A stretch of DNA of 64,000 bases, taken from assembly GCA_963555705.1 (NCBI GenBank), contig OY743179.1:19104692-19168691 (forward strand), read 5' to 3'. Source of the DNA: Ligustrum vulgare (lineage: Eukaryota; Streptophyta; Magnoliopsida; Lamiales; Oleaceae). Both the position numbers and the translations under genes were made by a program. Shown here piece by piece: positions 22,714 through 34,046 of this stretch. The notes under the pieces were generated by a model that saw only the letters and a program-made list of their open reading frames with translations, ran no database searches and had not been told where the DNA came from. The first letter of the stretch is position 1. The number at the start of each line of letters is the position of its first letter.

Positions 22714-23163
22714 ATATTAATTAATGAAATGATTAAAATAAGAATACGATAAAAAAGTTGGAGGACATAATTATAATATTGACTAAATGTTATGAACATT
22801 TCTTGTAATTAAAATGTGGTGCATATATATAAGAAGATGATATGACAATATATTTAACCTGGATGAAATCTCCGTTCGGCAGCCCATTATAAATGAGTTT
22901 AAATTAACAATTTAATTTACACAATTTTTCAAGTTATTTTTTAATCACATATTTTCTCTCTTTAATTTTTAACTACACATTTTACATAAAAAATACAAAT
23001 AAATCTTCTCTCCAATTTAAGTAACTGCCCAACACTCCCTTAACTCTATCATTTAGAAGTAATTTGAAGTTTGATGAGTATAGTCGTGACATTATACAAG
23101 TTGAGCAAATAATGAAATACTTTACTCTGATGGTATAATGAATAATAATTTCTTAACGATCGT

Positions 23164-23336
23164 GGTCTGTTTGGTAATGGTACATATTTGATTTATAAAT
23201 CAATTTATAATTTACACAATTTTTTAAATAATTTTTTAATAACATTTATATTTTTTCTCTAATTTTTAACCACGCATCTCACCTTAAAAAAAAAAAAAAT
23301 TGATATATAATCACTGCCATATATCCGAACAGAGGC
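23164..23336. mobile_element. Tourist-like MITE
   Basis: The left end GGTCTGTTTGGTAATGG and inverted right end GCCTCTGTTCGGATATATGG form a terminal inverted repeat around an AT-rich middle containing TTTTTAACCACGCATCTCACC, shared in type with 29961-30123. It sits just upstream of the PTH2 gene. The target duplication was not resolved. Confidence 0.6.
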
Positions 23337-23776
23337 AACTGATAATTTTTTTGTTTTTGTTTATAATTATAATTAAAAAAGGCGACATAAATTCGGGTGA
23401 TTATCAAAATATTTAACGCTCAAATGGGTTTTCTAAAATCATTGCCAATCGCCTAATCAGAGTTGGTAAATTGGAAATTTGAAGTCTCAATTCTTTCCGT
23501 TCTCATTCGTCCCTGTGGACTGTGGTCGCCGCAGTCCCGTACTGAATAGAAAACGTCGTACTGACGCCGTCGCGGCTTGATCCGCGCCTTCCGATCGATT
23601 GTTTACTCTGCTTTTGCAGTTTCTGCTCGGGCAAATTATTAGTGGTATCTAGTTCTTTTTCCAACTTGTTAAACTTTGTTTAATAATTGGTTTCAATTAG
23701 GTATAATCCACGAGGACCCTGACTGACTGTGTATTGGTATTTGACTGCAGTGCAGATTGATTCTTTGGGGTTTGAT

Positions 23777-26700
23777 ATGATAGACATGACCTGGTTCAGT
23801 GCTTTCTTACTTGGGGCTGGCTGCCTAGCTCTGGGGTACTTCATCGGAGCCCGGCATTCTGCCTGTATATTTCTTTCGCCCCGAGTGTCTAAAGGCGCCA
23901 AAATAGTTGTTGATGGTAAATCAAAGAACCGTGGTAAACAGCCCCTCGAGATTGAAAAACTAGCTGAAATTCTTGAAGATTTTAAAATGGTATAATGTCC
24001 TTTCCCCTCTCCTTCTGTATGCAGATGTAGGCATGTCTGCACGCGATGTGAAGAACAAGCTTTGAGTACATTATTGTGAGGATAGTTTAGCTTATTCCTT
24101 TGATAATTGTAAACAGGTTTTGGTTGTAAGAAATGACTTAAAGATGGGGAAAGGGAAGATTGCTGCACAATGCAGGTAACTGTGAACTTGATCATAGCCT
24201 CAGATGGAAATGGCACCTTTTATTCAATACCTACTGTTCATTAGCTGATAATGTTTGCCCAGTTTCTTGGAGGTGTCAATGTTTTTATTCACTTGGAAAA
24301 AAGAAACCAGCAAAAATCTAGTTCAACATACGAGTGAAACAAAACTACCACATAAAGTCTTAAACTTTACCTTAGACTGGTTGAATGTATCTGAAACTTC
24401 AGATAACTTTGATTGCCACTGAAACCTTGGTTTAATGTGAAAGGCTGGGGTTGAGCTGGAGGCTAAGAGCAACTGCAGCCCAGCGCCAAAATGGCGTTGT
24501 CACGCCATTTTGGCACTCTGGATTGCTCCAGCCGAGCACCATTTTGCTCGCGATGCCGGTTTTGTCCCCTTTTTTTGGTACCCTACAAGTAGGGTTTTGT
24601 TGTTTTTGTCCATTTTTCATTTATTTATTGTCCATTTTGGTCCCTACAATTTTGTTTAGCTTGTTTAAAATATGTAAAGTCGAAATTGTCCATAATTTTT
24701 GTAGTCAAATAAATTTGAATGTTTATTTTTATTCAATTGTGGTTAATGATATTTTTAATTAGGGGCCACAAATGATCAAAGTTGAACATGCCCTTGTTAG
24801 CAGGGTCTTGTGCGTATAGCATTTTGACTCTGTCCATCTGTAAGACATGTTACAAAAAAAGTTAATTAGTAAAATATGAAATAAAGATATATATTAAATA
24901 TGAATGCTTACAATGTCTTGCTCCGATGGGCCACTTGGATGTAAATTTTCAACTTGACGAACACTACCTCGCAATTTTGAGACGACTTTCATAATTTCAC
25001 CCATGCGCGTTGAGATGGACCTTTCTGGTCGAGGATTCATGTGGGCTGATTTAGTGTTATTTTATTCCTCGGTCACACGTTGCCATAGCTTCGAATCTTT
25101 TTTGGCGAATACCGATTTTGGGATCCTGAGAGATGTCTAAGTACACATGAGTCAAGTGGATATCCTCATCAACTGTGTAACTAGCAATTCGTTTGCTTGA
25201 AGACATTTTTATGTTGCAAAAACAGTCTATGATTTTGCACAATTTGAGTTGTGAGTTTAAACTTTTAGCCCAGGTATTATAGGCAAATGGGTAGTAACAA
25301 GTTCGCACTTGTAGAGTAAAACCTATCACATTTTCAACAAAGAAATTGATTCTCTGCAAATAGTGCTTTATACAGATACATTATTGATACAATTATCAAA
25401 AAGGAATTGATTCTCAAATACATTATTGATACAATTGTCAAAGAGGAATTGATTGTCAGAGAATCAATTCCTTTTTCTTGCAAATAGTGCTTTATACTGA
25501 TACATTATTCTGCAGAGAATCAATTGTATCAATAATGTATATGTGTAAATTGATACAATTTCAAAAAGGAATTAATTATATCAATAATGTATCTGTGTGA
25601 AGCACTATTTGCAAAAAAAAGAATCATTTTTCTGCAAATAGTGCTTCACACAGATACAATTGTCAAAAAGGAATTGATTAAAAAGGAATTGTATTGATAC
25701 AATTGTCAAAAAGGAATTGATTCACTGCAGAGAATTGATTCCATTTTTTTGCAAATAGTGCTTTACACAGATACATTATTGATACAATTGTCAAAAAGGA
25801 ACTGATTCTCTACAATAGTGTTTCACACATACATTATTGATACAATTGTCAAAAAGGAATTGATTCTCTGCAGAAAATCAATTCTTTTTTTCTACAAATA
25901 GTGCTTTATACAGATATATTACCGATACAATTGTCAAAAAGGAATCAATTCCTTATTTCTTTGCAAATAGTGCTTTATATATATACATTACTGATACAAT
26001 TGTCATAGGGGAAATTGCTTTTTACAGAAAAAAGGAATTGATTCTCAGTATAAATAGGTCATTGTTAATCATCTAGACACCAAGTGTAAATCAAACATTT
26101 AACAAACATGAATTTTAATTTAGGCGAATCCTCATCATCTATGCCCGATCACGATAGTGATGAAGAGTTCGTTGAACATCTTAAAAAGATTGACGAGCAA
26201 GAGGAGATTGTACTTCGCATTCGACAAAACAACATTTGTTGTCGGGTTCGTCTGCTTGCGAACCAAATGGATGATACACTTGATAGGGGTTCAATCGTTG
26301 GCCGTCTTGTGGTCGAATGTGATCGCGAAGCGGCAGATCAATGCTTGTGGAACGATTACTTCTCTGCAAATCCACAATTCGATGAAAAAAAGTTTCGTCG
26401 ACGTTATCGCATGTCCCAAAATCTATTCATGCATATACTTCAAGTGGTGCAAAGTCATGATGAGTATTTCGTGCAAAAACGTGACGGTCTTTGAAGGCTA
26501 GGTGATGTGATCTAGACCCCGAGTACAAGCCCGCATAAAGATTCGTTGATGATCAAAGGATGACCAATGACTCGATTGTAAACGAGGAGGGCCAACGAAG
26601 CAATGGACAAGCTAGTACAAGAAACAATGGCCAAAACAATATTCGTGTCATCAAAAGAAGCAAGTTCCATGTTGGGACCTAGCCAAGACGACGAGTGGAT

Positions 26701-29700
26701 CAACCTCATTCAAGCCGTCGAAGGAAGTTGTGAAGTTTTGGAGATTACAACCGTAACCTATAATTCTTACGGCCGTAACTCACATGTGTCACGGCCGTAA
26801 TGCGGCATCGGGTTGAAAACAAGATTTTCAGAAAAAATGAATTGCGGCCATAAATTAAGTCTCACGGCCGTCGGCCGTAACTGTTAAACAGTAAACTACT
26901 TACGGCCGTAAGGAAGGAAGTTACGGCCGTAAATATCAAAACGCGTAAAAACCTTATTTTCTGCTATTTTTATTTCTTTTCATATTTGAGCAATTTCTTT
27001 CCTAGTTAAATTAGGGCTCCTAAAGCCAGATTTTGACCCTATTTATAGGGATGTAATTTTCATTATTAGTTAGACTATTATTGATATTATTGTGAGGCAA
27101 ATTGCTTTCAAACTTCGTTCTTCATTGAATACAATTCGAACTTGCGAGTTAATCTTATTTGTTCAAATTTCGGTGAGAATTAATATTGCTTGTGATCAAG
27201 AGGTCAATATATTCCTGTGATTGTATTGGTTGCTTGGTTCAATTAATTTTAATTGGATCCATAAATCGTGGTTCTTTGGCGTTCTTGGGTCGATTCAATA
27301 TTTTGTGGGTTGCGTAGCTACAATTGCTACGTGGTTTGCATCACTAGGTCTGTCTCCTTTTTAGAAAATCACGACTACAATGAGGATGTTGACATATGGA
27401 ATTGCAGCAGACGCCATTGACAAGTACGTGAAAATAGGTGAGTCAACATGCTTGGAGAGTTTGCAACAGTTCTGTCGAGCAGTCGTGAAGGTATTTTCAC
27501 CACGATACCTGCGGGCACTAAATGTCGATGACATTGAGAGATTATTGTATATTGGGCAGCAACGTGGATTTCCAGCTATGTTAAGAAGCCTAGATTACAT
27601 GCATTGGAAATGGAAGAATTGTCCCACTGCATGGGCTGGACAATATACAGGCCGTAGTGGGTCCCTTATAATAATTCTCGAGGCTGTGGCCGATTATGAT
27701 GTTTGGATATGACATGCTCACTTTGAATTGTCAGGGTCAAATAACGATATTAATATGTTGGAATCATCTCATCTATTTTCTGACTTAACAGACGGCATAG
27801 CTCCACAGGCAAACTATGTCAAACAAGGAAAACAGTACACAATGGGATACTATTTAGCTGATGGAATATACCCAAAGTGGTCAACACTTGTACAGAAGAT
27901 CCATGATCCTCAAACTCCGAAGAAAAAATATTTTGCAATGAGGCAAGAAAGTTGTAGAAAGGACGTTGAACGCGCATTTGGGGTGCTACAATCAAAGTTT
28001 AAAATTGTCAGCGGACCGGCTCGGTCTTGGAAGAAAAATGTGTTGCATGACATAATGATAACATGCATTATCATGCATAACATGATAGTGGAGGACGAAC
28101 GAGACCTCAGTGTACCAATTGGCGCATTTGTGGAAGCGCCGAGTCCAACAATTGAGGTCCCCGTAGACGAGAATCAACGTTTTCAAGACTTTTTTGCTCG
28201 ACATCGAAATATTAAGAACATGGAAGTACACATTGCGTTAAGAAATGCGTTGATTGAACATTTGTGAGAGGAATATCGCAACTTCCAAGACTAAATTTTT
28301 TATGTTATTTTCTACTTATCTCATTGCTACGAATTTCATATCCCGTATTTTAAATTTTCATGTTTGTTTTTCGAATTTGCAGCTAATGAAAAGTTTAATT
28401 TTAATTAGTTTACGACAAAATTAATTTTTAAGTATTCAAAATAATTAATTATTAAATAAATTAATTTTATAAAATATTAATTATTATCAATATAAATACG
28501 ATTTTTGTATTTAACTATCGAAATAATTTAATGTAATTAAATTGTATTTTTTTAAAAATAGAAAATAAGGAAAATAATGAATAATGTACATTTGTTGTAA
28601 GATTTAGTGTTGTTGGTTTGGAATAGAGAAGCTGTAGTGTAAAAGTGAAAGTTTGGTGTAAAATATAGTGTATGTGGGTTGGAGATAACCTAAGTGACTA
28701 GGTGGTTTCAATTGAACTCTTGCCAAAAAGTGCGGGCTACAGTTTGCTTGACTCTTGCATATACTGAGTTATCTATTAATACACTCTCTCAAAAGAATAA
28801 AACTTGCTCTGATATGCTGCTTCTTTTGTTTCTCTCTGACACTGATACTACAAAGTCTTATGAAAGAAATTTGAAGTTAAAATTTGAAAGCCCAGTCTGT
28901 GTAGAGTCCATCATGGATGCTTGCATTGCAGATTGCATTTTATGTTGACTCTAATATATTCTTTAATGGGAAGAAAAACTAGATATTTATTGTTGAATCT
29001 TTGATGCATATTACTATTTGGGTCTACTCTGTAATTTGTTCCTTGAAGTCATAGTTTTGTATGCCACATTGCAGTAATCTTATGTGTTGTAATTTTTGGG
29101 TTAACTATTTGAATAAAACTAATACAAGTAGCTGGTAGGCTCCAATTTACAAGTTCTTCAGTACATAAATTTACTCATTCTGACTTCAAGTCAATCGATT
29201 TTTGATGATTGATAGTCATGCAACTTTGGGTCTTTACAAGAAACTCGTAAATCGGGCACCAAAATCTTTAAACAGGTATTCTTTAACTAAAACACAATTT
29301 AGTGTGTTGGTACCCTGAATTGCTATTTATGTGTAATGTTTATCGACTAAGTTCATTTGCTTTGCTTCCATGCAGGTGGGAGATGTGTGGGCAGGTTAAG
29401 GTTGTCGTGAAAATTGAAAGTGAAGATGATATGCTTGTTTTACAGGTAAGAGACATAGGACATTGTGATGGAGTTGGACACCAACTAGGCTTTAATTGTT
29501 TTTCTATTATTTTTTAATTTTATCTGTTATTCAACTTTAGTTAGCGGTTCTTTGGTCATTTTGCATCTTAGTGCTTTTTCATTGTTTTGTTGCTATTTAA
29601 AACCTTTGAAATTCATTCTTAAATTCCCGGTATTATTTCTAACTCAATGTGTTTCCACGATCATTCTTGTGCTTTTCTCTCATTTTACACTTCCGCCTGC

Positions 29701-32700
29701 GTGACTGCGTCAACTAGCTTCAATTGAAATTACTATTGTAGTTTATGAGGTAACACGTGTGTGTTCACTTGACATGGATGCTTATACATTTATTCTGTTG
29801 GACAATTGCTCATAGCAGAGAGAGTTGGAGAAACCTACTTGTATACTCAGGTTGCATAGACTAGACAAACACAGTTGTTCTTAAGCATTTTAATTCATTT
29901 GAAATTATTTCCTGTGTACCTTGTTTTTCCCCCTATTTATGAGAAAATTTTGTTAACCTAGCCATTGTTTGGAAAATCAATTAAAAACATGTTTTTAAAC
30001 AACACAAATTTCCTTATAATTTTTTGACCACACACATTCTCTCCCCATTTTTCAACCACATATTTTACCTCGAAAACATAAAAAAAAAATGTTTTTAAAC
30101 ACAAAACAATGAACAAACAGAGCCCAAGTCACAAAGGGTTAATTTTAACTGGTGTATGATATCAGGTTGTTGAGGAGCTCAAGATGTTGACATAATGGGA
30201 CGTTGACAATGACATTGTAATGTCTGTAAATTGTTATCTAGGACTTGAATCATTTGATCATCCCCCACTCGATAATTTTCGTGGAATTTAAAGGATGTAA
30301 ATGGCTAATCAACTGAACTTAATAATTAGAGTTCTCGTTGCTGCTATTGCATGACTAATCAAGGAATCTTTCGAATTGTTGGAAATTGTTTGTCACCATA
30401 CTGTTGACCATCTGCTGATGCACTTTGTCAAGCAGGGGCAGGATTTGTTATATTTTGATAATTTAAAGTCATTTTACGTATGGGTTGGCTTACCTTACCC
30501 CCCTGCATGTGTAGGACTTATTAGTCGAGGTCGTCTCCCAGATCTGTAATTAAGGGTGTATAGATGAGTATATCTGTCTGCAGGGTTGTAAATAGCATTG
30601 TCTTGTAATATAACTTGGTCTCCCAAGCAGAAACTTATTATAGGGCAATCAAAAAGTATTCCGGGCTAATCCTTTCTGCTTCGCTACAACATAGGATTTA
30701 TCATGCATGAACTATATACTTCTATTTCAGCTGCATTGTAATTTCTTCTTATTTGTACAGGCAAGGGCAAAATCACTAAACGTACAAACACATATTACCA
30801 TTGATGCTGGGAGAACACAGATTGCCCCAAGTGAGTTTTTGAATTTAATTGTTTCTGTTGTACTTCTTTCATTGATGTAGAAGATGCTTTTTACTTGGTT
30901 TTACATTGATCTACAAGATAGTGTTCTTTCCGTTTCATAAAAATGACGAAATTTATTTGTAAAATCCATCTCTCTGTAATTACATGACCATGAATATCAT
31001 GAATGTGTCCTTAGAGCCTTTACTTATAAAAATTAAGTAATGGAGTGAAAGCTGGACTTGTAAGCCACTAGCTTCCCAATTTCATCATTTGCATTCTCGT
31101 TTTAATTTATTCTGAGTTTCTGACTGACTATCGATACTGATTGTAATTGACCATCGGTGATGGCTATGTTAATCAAATGGGAGAAACACAATGTTAAATA
31201 CCTGCAAAGCAGAATTCATTCCGCTCCCAAGAGCAGCACTTACAGTGGAGTTGTAGCGAAGTGGATGTACTACTACTGGGGAAAATCAGTTTATGGGTGC
31301 TCAAATTCACCACAAGTATATTATTTCTAACGAAGATTCTTTATCATCTAAATCCTATAAGCAGGTGGATGTAGTGGGAAAATCTCAATGCGTGTTCAAA
31401 TTTACCGTAGGCATATTATTTATACAGAAGATTCATTATTAAACTACTGTAGGCATATCATTTCTAAAGAATTTACCGCAAGTATATTATTTCTAACGAA
31501 GATTCTTTATCATCTAAATCTTATAAGCAGGTGGATGTAGTGGGAAAATCTCAATGCGTGTTCAAATTTACCATAGGCATATTATTTATACTGAAGATTC
31601 ATTATTAAACTACTGTAGGCATATCATTTCTAAAGAATTTACCATAAGTATATAATTTCTAACGAAGATTCTTTATCATCTACATTTTATAAGCAGGAGG
31701 ATGTAGTGGGTTATCTCACTTAATGTGTGTTCAAATTTACCACAGGCATATTATTTCAGAAGAATATTCATTATTATTGAACTACCATGGGCTTATCATT
31801 TCTAAAGAAATATCTTTTCATCTGTTTTAAAAAAATTAAATACGAGAGATTGTATGGCATTGGATTCTGGAAAATGTTAGATGAAAGTGGTGCTTTGTCC
31901 ATTGGCGTACAGAGCTCAGGGTAGATTCTATTTGTGTTGTGTCCACGCATAGAGTTAAGAAAAGAAAAGAAAACTAGTAGAAAGGATAATGAATTGAAAG
32001 TAAACGTGATATTTGTTTATCTTTTCATGCCAGACCAATTGTTATTTGTTAGGTTTCATCCCTAAAGCTTAAGGGTTTTATCAATCCAAATTTAGAGTAT
32101 AGGGACTGTATTGCTATATTTCTCTTGCTTTGGCCACATGATCTCATTGTCATCATGTTCAAGGTAACAAAAGGAGTCTGTTATCCTCACTCATCAAATA
32201 AAAAATATAATCTTTGTGCCTTTGTGGCTCATTGTTATTGAATAATGCTGATTAGTACTTTTGTTAATGTCATATTAAAGGATAATGTAAAGCGTACATA
32301 CTGTGAAATGAAAATGTAATTTGTTGTCCAGTTGCCCTGTGTACTCATTGATGCATCAGCTCAATAAGTACTGTGTTTTACAACCCCCCCCCCCCCCGCC
32401 CCCCCCCCTCTCTCTCTCTCAATTTTGAGGATTTGTATTTCATCATGCTTACGTATATTCTTATAATATTCTTTAATCTCATCTAGTTATAAAATGAAAC
32501 TACCCAAAGTTATTATATTGATGCATCAGCATGAATTTTCCATTCTTGATTGCAATCTTCATTGGCTGAAATTTCATTTCCTTGATTCCTCTTTTCCAGA
32601 TTCAAGAACAGTAATGGCGGTTTTGGGTAAGTTTCTTGTTTCTAATGCATGCCGATACATGATGACGATGTCAAACCTTTGTTCTGAACATTGACTACAG

Positions 32701-32880
32701 TCAAGAAATGTTACTACGTCCGAATTATAGGCAATTTCAGCTCTTTTCATGCCCAAAAATCCTTTTCTTCTACTACTTCCTAGTATGCAAGCCATGGAAT
32801 CATTAATTTTTTTATTCCATTTTTATGCAGGACCTGCCGATATGGTCGACAACGTGACCGGTGGATTGAAGCTTTTATAG
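23777..32880 (+). CDS. PTH2: Peptidyl-tRNA hydrolase 2 (PTH2/PTRH2-like), 7 coding exons
   Basis: Exons 23777-23989, 24117-24175, 29216-29275, 29376-29445, 30761-30830, 32600-32626 and 32831-32880 join in one frame to 182 codons plus TAG, all with GT/AG introns. The enzyme releases peptides from peptidyl-tRNA stalled off the ribosome. Residues 6-24 (WFSAFLLGAGCLALGYFIGA region) are a membrane anchor, as in PTRH2 of the mitochondrial outer membrane. The catalytic domain starts at FKMVLVVRNDLKMGKGKIAA and continues CSHATLGLYKKL, VKIESEDDMLVLQ, THITIDAGRTQIAP and the C-terminal GGLKLL. Length and all family motifs are normal. The ATG at 23777 is the first in the exon; a 5' UTR intron probably ends at 23750. 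Coding intron 2 is about 5 kb because of a Harbinger insertion. The gene looks functional. Confidence 0.93.
24900..25210 (-). pseudogene. Harbinger ORF1 (Myb/SANT-like) remnant
   Basis: Minus-strand frames read SYTVDEDIHLTHVYLDISQD (about 25190-25115), then with breaks ISTRMGEIMKVVSKLRGSVR and QVENLHPSGPSEQDI (25030-24900). This order of motifs is typical of the plant PIF/Harbinger Myb-like ORF1 protein, which helps the transposase bind element ends and enter the nucleus. A frameshift separates the two parts and the C-terminus is missing. Divergent orientation from the transposase is as usual for the superfamily. Confidence 0.75.
25365..26060. repeat. Minisatellite inside the Harbinger element
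   Basis: About nine imperfect copies of a 60-90 base unit contain GCAAATAGTGCTTTATACAG, ATACATTATTGATACAATTG and TCAAAAAGGAATTGATTC. Several units are inverted or palindromic (GGAATTGATT..AATCAATTCC). It fills the space between the two divergent element genes, where promoters would be expected. Confidence 0.9.
26108..28267 (+). pseudogene. Harbinger DDE transposase/nuclease gene, interrupted
   Basis: The N-terminal part (26108-26490) ends at YFVQKRDGL. After the solo LTR the frame resumes at about 27344 (LGLSPF, stop, KITTTMRMLTYG) and runs through RSLDYMHWKWKNCP (first catalytic Asp), LEAVADYDVWI, a TGA at 27711-27713, then HAHFELSGSNNDINML (second catalytic Asp). It continues to RKDVERAFGVLQSKFKIV (third acid region) and stops at 28267. 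This is the HARBI1/ALP1-like nuclease fold. Besides the LTR insertion there are at least two nonsense codons, so the gene is dead. TATA-like CAGTATAAATAGG lies at 26047. Confidence 0.9.
26503..27343 (+). mobile_element. Solo LTR inside the Harbinger transposase gene
   Basis: A TG..CA bounded 841-base sequence is flanked by a perfect 5-base duplication CTAGG (26498-26502 and 27344-27348), which directly splits a transposase codon region. No internal retroelement sequence remains, so it arose by LTR-LTR recombination. It has several copies of the palindrome TTACGGCCGTAA (26768-26935) and a TATA-like CTATTTATAGG near 27046. Strand is inferred from the TG..CA and TATA order only. An open frame at 26603 inside it is not supported as a gene. 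Confidence 0.88.
29961..30123. mobile_element. Tourist-like MITE in PTH2 intron 4
   Basis: The left end GCCATTGTTTGGAAAATC pairs with inverted right end GGCTCTGTTTGTTCATTG. An AT-rich middle contains ACCACATATTTTACC, like the MITEs at 23164 and 43004. It lies far from both splice sites. Confidence 0.6.
31230..31810. repeat. Three to four 166-base tandem units in PTH2 intron 5
   Basis: GCAGGTGGATGTAGTGGGAA recurs at 31361, 31527 and (as GCAGGAGGATGTAGTGGG) 31693, spacing 166. CATATTATTT and GAAGATTCATTATT words recur between. The repeat includes polypyrimidine-poor AG sites but no exon-like frame. Confidence 0.85.
32386..32420. repeat. Poly-C / (CT)n tract
   Basis: A run of C interrupted by one G, then CTCTCT, in PTH2 intron 5 upstream of exon 6. 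Confidence 0.95.
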
Positions 32881-33300
32881 TGGAATAAAACGGTGAAAGA
32901 GCTTCTGTGGTTATCAGCTCCATTGAGGAGCTTCTCAAGGGGAACGAGGATTAACTGATCTTGGACATTGACTGTATTGTCGATGATGATGAAAATTTCA
33001 AGTGATGGATCAAATTTTTTTATCTGAGTTTTTTTTTTTTTTTTTTTACCTTCAGTCTTTGGTCAAACATATAATAGATTAATTTCAAATTCGTTATTTA
33101 AAATGACAAGATTGGCTTGGCTTTCAGTAGGATTGTGTTCCCATCTTGATTGAATCAACGTTTCCATTTTTTTAAAAGCTGCTTGAGTCGATAAGATTGT
33201 TGTACACGACAACCTTAATGTTGCCAAGAAACTTTAGTTGATTTGCATGTTATGTTGTTGTTGTTTTTTTTTCGACGCTGGAACTGCGAATAAACTGAAA
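32881..33300 (+). other. PTH2 3' UTR and downstream
   Basis: Sequence after the TAG at 32880. AATAAA-like words occur near 32883 and 33290, but the poly-A site cannot be fixed. 33300-33500 is AT-rich with nothing recognisable. Confidence 0.4.
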
Positions 33301-33500
33301 CACTTATAGCACATGTTTCATTAATTAATTGATTGATATATATGATACTAGTTAGACAATAAATGGTACAAACACTACTTTACGAATGACAGTATAATTG
33401 TAATTAATTTTAGTGGCTAAGTAAGTTAAAAGAATACTAATTAAATCATTAGAGATTGATTGCACAAAATTCCTTTTTGAGCTAAAAAAATATTAAAAAA

Positions 33501-33588
33501 TCCGACCTGCCGGATTCGAACCAGCGACCTAAGGATAAGCTGTTAACAAACTACAGTCCTCCGCTCTACCAACTGAGCTAAGGTCGGA
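33501..33588 (-). tRNA. tRNA-Tyr (anticodon GTA), with intron
   Basis: Read on the minus strand, a 7-base-pair acceptor stem TCCGACC/GGTCGGA encloses A box TAGCTCAGTTGG, anticodon stem AGGA/TCCT with loop CTGTAGA after splicing, and B box GGTTCGAATCC. The anticodon GTA is followed by one base and then an intron of about 14 bases (TTTGTTAACAGCTT region), in the standard position of plant pre-tRNA-Tyr. A T-run directly downstream (plus-strand A-run 33484-33500) is a Pol III terminator. CCA is not encoded, as expected for nuclear genes. Confidence 0.97.
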
Positions 33589-33887
33589 CGGTGCCTATAA
33601 ACTGTAATGTATTTTATAACTATTGTATATTTTCGTTGCCTTATATATGAATAATAAGTGGTTAGTAATTATGAATTTTATGATATGCAGGATAAAAAAA
33701 TATGTATACATATTTGGTTAATAATCATTTTTCAAGCACGCACGAAATAAAAGCGGTATAAATACAAGAAATCAAGACATTTTTTAGGACCAATAAATCA
33801 ACTGTCATAAAATTTATTTTCTTTTATCTTACTTTTCACATCTAGTTTATATTTCTTGTATTTGTGGGTTTTTGGTGTAGAAGCATG

Positions 33888-34020
33888 GTTATGACAAAGA
33901 CGTAGCCAAATCGCCCGGCGTGTTTTCTGTGATAGAATGAGTGAATAAGTAGGGTTATGACAAAGGCGTAGTCAAATCGCGCTACGTATTTTCTGTGAAA
34001 GAACGACTGAAGAGCCAGGA
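33888..34020. repeat. Direct duplication, 66-base unit
   Basis: GTTATGACAAAGACGTAGCC at 33888 and GTTATGACAAAGGCGTAGTC at 33954 begin two similar units that also share TTTTCTGTGA. 33589-33887 holds nothing recognisable. Confidence 0.8.
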
Positions 34021-34046
34021 AGTTTGCTGTGATATATACAAGTTGA

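Larger units (their letters stand above)
24467..28690. mobile_element. PIF/Harbinger transposon in a PTH2 intron
   Basis: The left end is GAGCAACTGCAGCCCAGC and the inverted right end GGTTATCTCCAACCCACA, bounded by the 3-base duplication TAA (24464-24466 and 28691-28693) typical of this superfamily. Both standard genes are present as relics: a Myb-like ORF1 on the minus strand (24900-25205) and the DDE transposase on the plus strand (26108-28267). A block of tandem repeats lies between them and a solo LTR interrupts the transposase. The left subterminal region has an inverted motif AAAATGGCG/CGCCATTTT. It is inactive as it stands. Confidence 0.88.

Noticed and set aside
23729..23776. PTH2 start upstream of 23777 in the same frame
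   Set aside because: It would need a GTG start, and the stretch crosses a likely intron acceptor at 23750. The membrane anchor fits directly after ATG 23777.
26603..26800. Small gene inside the solo LTR
   Set aside because: It has no domain, lies wholly within the LTR between CTAGG duplications, and ends in the CGGCCG palindrome region.
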